From NCBI RefSeq assembly GCF_000212695.1, contig NC_015514.1, positions 930,001 through 994,000 on the forward strand: a stretch of 64,000 nucleotides of DNA, in the 5' to 3' direction. Both the position numbers and the translations under genes were made by a program. The notes below the pieces were generated by a model. It ran no database searches and was not told the DNA's origin. It saw only the letters and a program-made list of their open reading frames with translations. This document shows positions 57,914-64,000 of this stretch, one piece after another (position 1 is the stretch's first letter; each line of letters begins with the position of its first letter). Source of the DNA: Cellulomonas fimi ATCC 484 (lineage in GTDB: Bacteria > Actinomycetota > Actinomycetes > Actinomycetales > Cellulomonadaceae).

Positions 57914-59184
57914 GCCTCCTGGACGTCTGGCTCGGCGGCACCCGCGTCGCGGTGCTTGACGACGCCGCGGCGTTCGGCATGGCGTCGTTGCAGTACACGG
58001 ACGACGCGCTCCGCACGTTCGGGCGAGGAGGGCTCGCGCTGTCCCTCCGGCTCCCCGTGCGAGAGGCCCCGTACAGCGCGTACGACGCGAGGCCGTGGCT
58101 CGACGGGTTGCTCCCCGAGGGGGAGCTGCGCACGGTGCTCGCGGACCGCTACCACGTCGCCGGTGACGACACCGCAGGGTTGCTCGCGGTGCTGGGACGA
58201 GAGTGCGCCGGCGCCGTGACGATCACGCGCAACGGCGACGGGCCTCCTGTGGAGAGCGGCGTGCACTGGCTCGACGAGGACGGACTCGACAGAGCCGTCC
58301 GCGAGCTCGCGACCGCCCCGTTCGGGGTGGGCGTCGACGGGCGCGTGCGGATCTCGCTCGGCGGAGTGCAGAGCAAGCTCGTCCTGGTCGGCGCCGACGA
58401 CGGGCGCTTCGGCCTGCCGCTGGACGCCACACCCTCGACCCACATCCTGAAGCCGTCGCCGCTCGACGACCTGGGGAGGGAGCGTTGGCCAGGCGTCGTG
58501 CACGCGGAGCTCTTCGGGATGCGGGTGGCCGCGGAGGCAGGCATCGACTGCGCCGAGGTGAGCTTCCGGCCCGTCGGGGACCGCCCCGCGATCCTCGTCA
58601 GGCGCTACGACCGCGTGGCCGACGGCACCGGGCTGCGGCGGGTGCACCAGGAGGACCTCGGGCAGGCGCTCGGTGTCCCGCCGACGGCCAAGTACCAGAA
58701 GGCGGCCGACCCGCTGACCCCGTCGCTCCGACGCGTCGCGGGCGTCATCAACGACCACGCGGACGCGCCGGTCACGGAGCTGCCGCGTCTGCTGGACCAG
58801 GTGGTCGCCTCCCTCGTGGTGGGCAACTGCGACCAGCACGCGAAGAACCTGTCGATGCTGCTCGACCCCGATCTCGGGGTGCGGCTCGCCCCCGCGTACG
58901 ACGTCGTCGCCACGGTCGCGCTCGGCGTCGAGACGGCGTTGTCGCTGACCGTCGGTGGTGAGTCGCTGCTCGAGGACGTCTCGGGCCAGGCGATCGACGA
59001 CGAGGCGGAGTCCTGGGGCATGGGCCGGCGTGCGGCACGTCGGCGGCGCGAGGAGATCCTGGAGCGGCTGGCCGACGCGATCGGGGCCGCGGCCGACGGC
59101 GTGCGGGCGGACGCCGGTGAGCACGAGGTCCTCGACCGGGCCGAGGCGGACGCGCGACGGCGGCTGGCGCTCGTCGCGGGCTAG
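57910..59184 (+). CDS. hipA: HipA-family serine/threonine kinase toxin
   Basis: A 424-residue HipA kinase. The N-terminal Couple_hipA domain (WLDGLLPEGELR, about 58-69) is followed by the kinase core: RISLGGVQSKLVLV (phosphate loop region, about 148-161), THILKPSP with the ATP-binding Lys, HQEDLGQALG, the catalytic GNCDQHAKNLSML (about 304-316) and the metal-binding YDVVAT Asp. In E. coli HipA phosphorylates glutamyl-tRNA synthetase and causes persistence. All catalytic residues are visible, so the toxin looks active. TTG and AGA codons are somewhat commoner than in neighbours, hinting at transfer. Confidence 0.9.
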   Translation: MSLLDVWLGGTRVAVLDDAAAFGMASLQYTDDALRTFGRGGLALSLRLPVREAPYSAYDARPWLDGLLPEGELRTVLADRYHVAGDDTAGLLAVLGRECAGAVTITRNGDGPPVESGVHWLDEDGLDRAVRELATAPFGVGVDGRVRISLGGVQSKLVLVGADDGRFGLPLDATPSTHILKPSPLDDLGRERWPGVVHAELFGMRVAAEAGIDCAEVSFRPVGDRPAILVRRYDRVADGTGLRRVHQEDLGQALGVPPTAKYQKAADPLTPSLRRVAGVINDHADAPVTELPRLLDQVVASLVVGNCDQHAKNLSMLLDPDLGVRLAPAYDVVATVALGVETALSLTVGGESLLEDVSGQAIDDEAESWGMGRRAARRRREEILERLADAIGAAADGVRADAGEHEVLDRAEADARRRLALVAG

Positions 59185-59196
59185 GCGCGCGGCGGG

Positions 59197-59958
59197 TCAG
59201 GAGGTGCGGGCGTCGAGGGTGTCGAGGCGGTGGTCGACGAGCCAGCCCGTGACCAGCAGGGGGAGGGCGACGCCGACGAGCGGGCCGAGGACCGGCAGGG
59301 CGAGGACCGAGACGGCCACGGCGGCGAGCACGACGAGCACCGCGAGGGACACCCCGGGCGAGAGCAGCGGGAAGAGCGCGACGAAGCGCCACGTGCGGCC
59401 CGCGGGCTCGTCGTAGCGCCGGGCGACGGCCACCAGGGTCACGACGGCGACGGCGAACCAGGCACCGAGCGCGAGGACCGCCGCGGTGAGGACGGCCGCG
59501 AGCGGCCCCTGCGCGAACCGCGAGACCGCGAGGTCGACGTACAGGAGCGCACCGACGGGCCAGGCGGGCGCGCCGAGGACGTTGTGCCGGCGCCAGCCCG
59601 AGCGCCACTGCGCCCAGAACTCGCGCCACGGGTGCTCGGACGGCGCCCCCGCGACCAGCCGCGCGAGCAGCGAGCCACCTGCGCCCAGGGCGGGGAACAG
59701 ACCGAGGACCACGCCGCCGGCGAGCGTGCCGAGCAGGACGAGCGCGTTGACGCCCACGACCTGCGTCGCGACGCGCAGCAGGCTCATGACCCGGCCGGCC
59801 CAGCCGCCGACCTCGCCGTCGGTCCGGTCGGCCCGCGGGGCCCGCCCGCGTCCGGGGCGCGTCGTGCCCGCCGGGTCCGTGACCTCGGTCCGCGGCCGCG
59901 CGGTCAGGGCGCGGCGGGCGGTGTCGTCACGGTCGTCGGCGGGCACGACGGTCATCAT
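59197..59958 (-). CDS. DUF624 (YesL-like) membrane protein
   Basis: A 253-residue protein with a 50-residue polar Arg/Thr-rich head and then about six membrane segments (VVGVNALVLLGTLAGGVVLGLFPALGAG at about 70-97, and others). EHPWREFWAQWRSGWRRHN is characteristic of DUF624 proteins, which are often encoded beside carbohydrate ABC importers in Gram-positive bacteria; their role is not known. The ATG at 59958 overlaps the GH43 stop (ATGA). A second ATG follows directly at 59955. Confidence 0.82.
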   Translation of the reverse strand: MMTVVPADDRDDTARRALTARPRTEVTDPAGTTRPGRGRAPRADRTDGEVGGWAGRVMSLLRVATQVVGVNALVLLGTLAGGVVLGLFPALGAGGSLLARLVAGAPSEHPWREFWAQWRSGWRRHNVLGAPAWPVGALLYVDLAVSRFAQGPLAAVLTAAVLALGAWFAVAVVTLVAVARRYDEPAGRTWRFVALFPLLSPGVSLAVLVVLAAVAVSVLALPVLGPLVGVALPLLVTGWLVDHRLDTLDARTS

Positions 59959-61277
59959 GCCGTCCGGGTGCCGAAGGCGGTGCGCCCGGAGTCGTCGGTC
60001 GCGGCGAAGGAGAGCGCGGCCCGGTCGCGCACGGCGTCCCACGAGGGGAAGACGACCGCGTGCAGCGGGACGCCCGGGCCCCCGTCGGTCGGCCAGGTGC
60101 CGACGAACAGGCCCTCGCCGAGCGCGCGCACCTCGGCGAGCGCCGCCCGGTCGGCCCGGACCACGTGCGACTCGGTCACGCCGCCGGCGCCGGCCGGGTC
60201 GAACGTGACGACCTCCCACGTGCCGAGCAGCTCGGTCACGTCGGACGGCCACGCGCTCGGGTCGGACGGCTCGACGAGGCCCGCCCACGGCTGCGGGGAG
60301 ACGAGCGGCCAGCCGTCGTCGGTCCACACGAGCCGCCGGACCTGCACCTCGTGCCGGGTCGGGTCGTCGCCGTCGCGGACGTGGTGCACGAGCAGCTGGT
60401 GGTCGCCGTCCGTGAGCACCGACGCGTGCCCGGGGGCGAGCCAGGTGCGGCCGCCGGTGAACCGGTGCCCGGCGAGCACCGTGGTGCCGACGACGGCCGG
60501 GTCGCTGTCGAGGTCGCGCAGGTCGCGGCCCGCACGGTCGACGTAGGGGCCGGTCACGGCGTCGGACACGCCGACCCGCACGTGGTAGGTCGAGAACAGC
60601 GAGTCGTAGGACACCACGAGCGCCCAGCCGCCGCCGGGGCGCGGCAGGACGAACGCCCCCTCGATCGCGCCCTCGACGGACCGCGGCCGGCGCGCGACGA
60701 GCCAGCCGGGGCCCCACGCGGGGCGCCCGGGGCCGGGGGAGTCGAGCGCCCCGCCCGTGGCCGGGTCGAGCTCGAGCACGTGGATGCCGCCGAAGAACGA
60801 CCCGTAGACCATCCAGTGCCGGTCGCCGTCGACGACCACGTTCGCGTCGATCGCGTTCGGCCCGTCGGCGTCGTGCCGGGAGGTCACGACGAGCCCGCGG
60901 TCCTCCCACGGCCCGGACGGGTGCGGCGCGACGGCCAGCCCGATCGCGGACGTGCGGGACCCGAACGTCGACGCGGACCAGTACATGCGCCACTCGTCAC
61001 CGACGCGCACGACCTCGGGGGCCCACAGGCCCTCGGCGCCGGTCCACGCCGCTCCGTCGGCGGGCACGCCGGGCAGCGCCCAGCCGTGGAACTCCCACGT
61101 GACGAGGTCGGTCGAGCGCCGGATCTGCACGCCCGCCCGGACGGGTCCCTCGCTGAACGCGTCGGTGGAGAACAGCCAGTACGTGCCGTCGTCGTCGCGC
61201 ACCGCGGTCGGGTCGTGCGCGTGCCGGCCGCCCCACGTGCTGGTGTCGGGTCCGGCGGCGGGTTCCAGGAGCGTCAC
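59955..61277 (-). CDS. GH43-type glycosidase, probably intracellular arabinanase or arabinosidase
   Basis: A 440-residue five-bladed-propeller enzyme without signal peptide. The three acidic residues of GH43 are in HAHDPTAVRDDDG (base Asp, about 19-31), NAIDANVVVDGDRHWMVYGSFFGGI (pKa-modulating Asp, about 141-165) and VEGAIEGAFVLPR (acid Glu, about 204-216). APGHASVLTD supplies the conserved propeller His. The NAIDAN and YGSFFGGI pattern resembles arabinan endo-1,5-alpha-L-arabinosidases. It would cleave arabino-oligosaccharides imported by the adjacent transporter. GTG start with GAAGGG upstream, 3 bases after the permease stop. Confidence 0.87.
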   Translation of the reverse strand: MTLLEPAAGPDTSTWGGRHAHDPTAVRDDDGTYWLFSTDAFSEGPVRAGVQIRRSTDLVTWEFHGWALPGVPADGAAWTGAEGLWAPEVVRVGDEWRMYWSASTFGSRTSAIGLAVAPHPSGPWEDRGLVVTSRHDADGPNAIDANVVVDGDRHWMVYGSFFGGIHVLELDPATGGALDSPGPGRPAWGPGWLVARRPRSVEGAIEGAFVLPRPGGGWALVVSYDSLFSTYHVRVGVSDAVTGPYVDRAGRDLRDLDSDPAVVGTTVLAGHRFTGGRTWLAPGHASVLTDGDHQLLVHHVRDGDDPTRHEVQVRRLVWTDDGWPLVSPQPWAGLVEPSDPSAWPSDVTELLGTWEVVTFDPAGAGGVTESHVVRADRAALAEVRALGEGLFVGTWPTDGGPGVPLHAVVFPSWDAVRDRAALSFAATDDSGRTAFGTRTA

Positions 61278-61280
61278 GTG

Positions 61281-62189
61281 TCAGCCCTTCGAGCCCGTGA
61301 GTGCGACCGACTCGATGATCTGCCGCTGGAAGATCAGGAAGACGACGAGGATCGGCAGCAGCGCGACGAACGACGCCGCCATGATGAGCGGGTAGTCGCG
61401 CTGCGTGGCGAACTCGACGTTGAGGTTGGCGATGACCACCTGCAGCGTCTGCCGCTCGGGCGTGTTCAGGTAGAGGATCGGCGACAGGTAGTCGTTCCAG
61501 ATCGTCATGAACCAGAGGATGAACTGCGCGGCGATCGCGGGCCGGATCATCGGCAGGATCATGATGCGGAAGATCTGCGGGTAGGACGCGCCGTCGATCT
61601 TCGCGGCCTCGATCATCGAGTTCGGCACGGACTCGAGGTACTGCCGCAGGAAGAAGATCATGATGATGTTGCCGAACAGCAGCGGCACGATCAGCGGCAG
61701 CAGGGTGTCGACCCAGTGCAGCCGGGAGAACATGACGAACTGCGGGATCATGATCGTCGGGTACGGCACCATGAGGCCCGACAGCAGCACCAGGAAGACC
61801 GCGTTCTTGTAGGGCAGCCGCATCTTCGCCAGGGCGAACGCGGCGAGGGCCGACGTGGCGGAGCCGACGACGGTGACCGTGCCGGCCACGATGAAGCTGT
61901 TCATGAAGCCCGACAGGATCGGGGCCTCGCTCCACATCCGCAGGTAGGTGTCCCACTGCGGCGCCTCGGGGATCCACACGGGCGGCAGGGCGAAGACCTC
62001 GGCCTTCGTCTTGAGCGACGTCGACAGCATCCACAGCAGCGGCGCGAGCATCGCGGCCGAGCCGAGGACGAGGACGACGAAGGTGATCGCGTCGGCCGTG
62101 CGGCGCGACTTCGTGCGCGACCACGGCAGGCGGTTCTCGGCGGGTGCCTGCGCGGGGGCGAGCCGGGGCAGGGTGGCGTTCTGGGTCAT
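61281..62189 (-). CDS. Oligosaccharide ABC transporter permease (MalG type)
   Basis: A 302-residue permease with six predicted membrane segments. The EAA loop is NSMIEAAKIDGASYPQIFRIMILPMIRP (about 189-216), and the C terminus reads IFQRQIIESVALTGSKG. LSTSLKTKAEVFALPPVWIPE (about 55-75) is the usual first periplasmic loop. It pairs with the permease encoded just upstream, 16 bases away. Confidence 0.93.
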   Translation of the reverse strand: MTQNATLPRLAPAQAPAENRLPWSRTKSRRTADAITFVVLVLGSAAMLAPLLWMLSTSLKTKAEVFALPPVWIPEAPQWDTYLRMWSEAPILSGFMNSFIVAGTVTVVGSATSALAAFALAKMRLPYKNAVFLVLLSGLMVPYPTIMIPQFVMFSRLHWVDTLLPLIVPLLFGNIIMIFFLRQYLESVPNSMIEAAKIDGASYPQIFRIMILPMIRPAIAAQFILWFMTIWNDYLSPILYLNTPERQTLQVVIANLNVEFATQRDYPLIMAASFVALLPILVVFLIFQRQIIESVALTGSKG

Positions 62190-62205
62190 GGTGTGTCTCC
62201 TGCCC

Positions 62206-63177
62206 TCAGTCGATGGCGAAGCTGTTGCGCCGGTTCAGGCGGAACTGGATGAGGGTGATGACGAGGACGAGGATCCCCAGCACGATCGACATGGCCGTCG
62301 CGTAGCCCATCTGCTGGTACTTGAACGCCTTGCGGACGATGTACCAGACGACGGACGCGGAGCTGAACTCGGGGCCGCCCGTGGGGGTCATGATGTTGAT
62401 CTCGGTGAAGATCTGGGAGCCGGCGATGACGTTGGTGACGACGAGGAAGAACGTCACGGGGCGCACCATCGGCAGGACGATCGAGCGGAACCGCTGGAAC
62501 GCGTTCGCGCCGTCGAGCGCCGCAGCCTCGAGCAGCGAGGCGGGCACCGACTGGATCGCGGCCAGGTAGAGCAGCGTCGAGTACCCGAGGCCCTTCCAGA
62601 TCGCCATGATGATGATCGCGGGCTTCACGGTCGCGGTGTTCTGCAGCCAGTCCGGGCCCTGGACCCCGAACCACGAGAGCACCTGGTTCACGAGGCCGAA
62701 GTCGCCGTTGTAGGCGAACTGCCAGACGATCGCGATCGCGGCGAGCGACGAGATGACGGGCACGTAGTAGATCGTGCGGAACGCGGTGCGGCCGGGGATC
62801 TTGCGGTTGAGCGCGAGCGCGAGCAGCAGCGACAGGAACAGCCCGATCGGGATGCCGATCATGTAGAAGAACGTGTTGAACAGCGCCTTGTGGAAGTACT
62901 CGTCGCTCAGCAGGTCGACGTAGTTCTCCAGGCCGACGAACCGCATCGGGCCGAGGCCGGTCCAGCTCGTCAGCGACGCGTAGACCGCGAACCCGATCGG
63001 GTACAGCGTGAAGAGCAGGTAGCCCACGACGGGGGCGGCGACGAAGGTCGCGGCCCAGCGGTGCTCGGTGCGGTGCAGGCGCATGATGTCGCGCTTCGAC
63101 CGCGCCACGGGGGCGGGGGAGGCGGCGGTCGTGCCGGGCGCCTCCGGCGGGGTGTCGACGGTCGCGGTGCGCGCCAT
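62206..63177 (-). CDS. Oligosaccharide ABC transporter permease (MalF type)
   Basis: A 323-residue permease with six predicted membrane segments after a 40-residue polar head. AAPVVGYLLFTLYPIGFAVYASLTSW, FVGLENYVDLLSDEYFHKALFNTF and the EAA loop ASLLEAAALDGANAFQRFRSIVLPMVRP (about 213-240) identify it. GAAGGAGCCTGGG precedes the ATG. No ATPase gene is present, as in the 38-42 kb importer, so both may share one encoded elsewhere. Confidence 0.93.
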   Translation of the reverse strand: MARTATVDTPPEAPGTTAASPAPVARSKRDIMRLHRTEHRWAATFVAAPVVGYLLFTLYPIGFAVYASLTSWTGLGPMRFVGLENYVDLLSDEYFHKALFNTFFYMIGIPIGLFLSLLLALALNRKIPGRTAFRTIYYVPVISSLAAIAIVWQFAYNGDFGLVNQVLSWFGVQGPDWLQNTATVKPAIIIMAIWKGLGYSTLLYLAAIQSVPASLLEAAALDGANAFQRFRSIVLPMVRPVTFFLVVTNVIAGSQIFTEINIMTPTGGPEFSSASVVWYIVRKAFKYQQMGYATAMSIVLGILVLVITLIQFRLNRRNSFAID

Positions 63178-63200
63178 CCCAGGCTCCTTCGTTCCGGGGT

Positions 63201-63240
63201 GTCCCCGCCGCCCGACGGAGGGGTGCCGGGCGGCGGGGAC
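63201..63240 (-). promoter_or_regulatory. Strong hairpin between binding-protein and permease genes
   Basis: A perfect 14-bp stem (63201-63214 with 63227-63240) with a 12-base loop fills the 79-base gap between the binding-protein stop and the permease start. Placement and stem length equal those of the hairpin at 40258-40292. Confidence 0.7.
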
Positions 63241-63256
63241 GGGGGTTGCGGCAGGG

Positions 63257-64000
63257 TCAGCCGGCCTGCTCGGCGTTCGCGATCGACTCGTCGAGGAGCG
63301 TCTGCATCTTCGGCTGCACCTCGGCCAGGTACTCCTCGGCCGTCTGCTTGCCGTCGAGCACGGGCTGGATGTTCGTCCAGAGCTCGTCGTACCACTCGGC
63401 GCCGTAGGTGAACGCGGCGGGCATGGCGCGGCCGTAGTCCTGCGCGATGTCCAGGAACTCCTGGCGGTTGGCGGGCTCCGCGCCCTCCTCGGTCGCCCAG
63501 CCCTCGGCGACGTCGATGAGGTTCGGGATCTGGATGTTCGCGTCGACGAGCGTCTGCTGCGCCTCGGGGTCGGCGCTGAGGTAGGTCACGAGCTTGGCGG
63601 CGTCGTCGGGGTGCTTCGACGTCGCGGAGACACCGATGCCGAGCGAGCCGAGCCACGTGGCCGTGCCGCCGTCACCGACCGTCGGCCAGGGGATCAGGTC
63701 GTAGTCGAAGTCGAGGTCGTTGTAGACCGAGACGTCCCACGGGCCGACCGGGAAGAAGCCGATCTCGCCGGCCATCCAGCGCTGGTAGGTGTCGAGCGTG
63801 GCGGCGTCCGACGTCGACGGCGTGACCTTCTCGACGTTCGTGAGGTCCGCGAACTTCTGCAGCGCCTCGGCGAACTCCGGGGTGTCGACCGTGACCTCGG
63901 TGTGGTCCTCGTTGGTCCAGTCGCCGCCGTTGCTCCACACCATCGACTGCAGGTTCCACTGCACGTTGAGGCCGGTGCCCCACTGGTCGAGGGTGCCGTC
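63257..64000 (-). CDS. Extracellular sugar-binding protein of an ABC importer (partial)
   Basis: The C-terminal 247 residues of a family-1 solute-binding protein; the start lies beyond the window edge and the frame is open to base 64000. Visible features are QWGTGLNVQWNLQSMVWSNG, YQRWMAGEIGFFPVGPWDVSVY (a typical ligand-pocket strand-loop), GSLGIGVSATSKHPDDAAKLVTYL and a C-terminal LDESIANAEQ helix. It delivers substrate to the permeases at 61.3-63.2 kb. The GH43 gene suggests arabino-oligosaccharides. Confidence 0.9.
   Translation of the reverse strand, partial: DGTLDQWGTGLNVQWNLQSMVWSNGGDWTNEDHTEVTVDTPEFAEALQKFADLTNVEKVTPSTSDAATLDTYQRWMAGEIGFFPVGPWDVSVYNDLDFDYDLIPWPTVGDGGTATWLGSLGIGVSATSKHPDDAAKLVTYLSADPEAQQTLVDANIQIPNLIDVAEGWATEEGAEPANRQEFLDIAQDYGRAMPAAFTYGAEWYDELWTNIQPVLDGKQTAEEYLAEVQPKMQTLLDESIANAEQAG

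Overview
The window is about 64 kb of very GC-rich DNA (roughly 74% by eye) with many GTG starts, ATGA/GTGA gene overlaps and several leaderless genes, which points to an actinobacterium. A secreted family 26 mannanase with a mannan-binding region and S-layer-homology repeats, laid out like Cellulomonas fimi Man26A, three sugar-import loci and intracellular galactosidases and an arabinanase suggest a Cellulomonas-like plant-polysaccharide degrader. An anaerobic ribonucleotide reductase fits a facultative anaerobe. The species is inferred from gene content only. I saw no rRNA, tRNA, CRISPR array, phage or insertion sequence.

Layout. 0-8 kb: end of nrdD, nrdG, a STAS protein, an ECF sigma factor with its partner (both on the minus strand), a WYL regulator divergent from an epoxide hydrolase, and a proton-pumping pyrophosphatase. 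8-16 kb: a chimeric DeoR/LacI-type regulator divergent from a hydroxyacid dehydrogenase, a DUF2264 protein and a ThuA-like protein, then a nuclease-fold protein and a methyltransferase. 15.7-18.8 kb: mannanase. 19-25.5 kb: MacAB-type exporter operon with two adaptor proteins and a lipoprotein. 25.8-32.1 kb: proC, then a LacI regulator and araBDA-type L-arabinose genes. 32-37.6 kb: small regulators, enzymes and an ABC-2 exporter. 37.7-46.6 kb: LacI, ABC importer and two GH42 beta-galactosidases in one operon. 46.7-51.7 kb: a YtfQRT-YjfF-type furanose importer. 51.8-53.9 kb: a Trk/Ktr potassium system whose RCK subunit is frameshifted. 54-56 kb: a histone-deacetylase-fold protein, a BldC-like HTH protein and the 32-residue ribosomal protein bS22. 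56.2-64 kb: LacI, a hipBA toxin-antitoxin pair, and a minus-strand arabino-oligosaccharide locus (ABC importer, GH43, DUF624) that runs off the end.

How the parts fit. Extracellular polymers (mannan here; galactan and arabinan presumably by enzymes elsewhere) are cut outside the cell, oligosaccharides enter through the ABC importers, and intracellular GH42 and GH43 enzymes finish the job. L-arabinose is then isomerised, phosphorylated and epimerised to D-xylulose 5-phosphate. The same 14-bp LacI-type operator lies upstream of araBDA and upstream of the furanose importer, so these two distant loci are probably one regulon.

The most unusual structure is a pair of 66-bp elements (27917-27982 and 44076-44141) that differ in sequence but share one architecture: two direct 19-bp units, then their inverted counterparts, with the inner units overlapping by exactly 10 bp. 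The second lies inside a galactosidase gene, where it encodes an in-frame extra loop that the neighbouring paralogue lacks.
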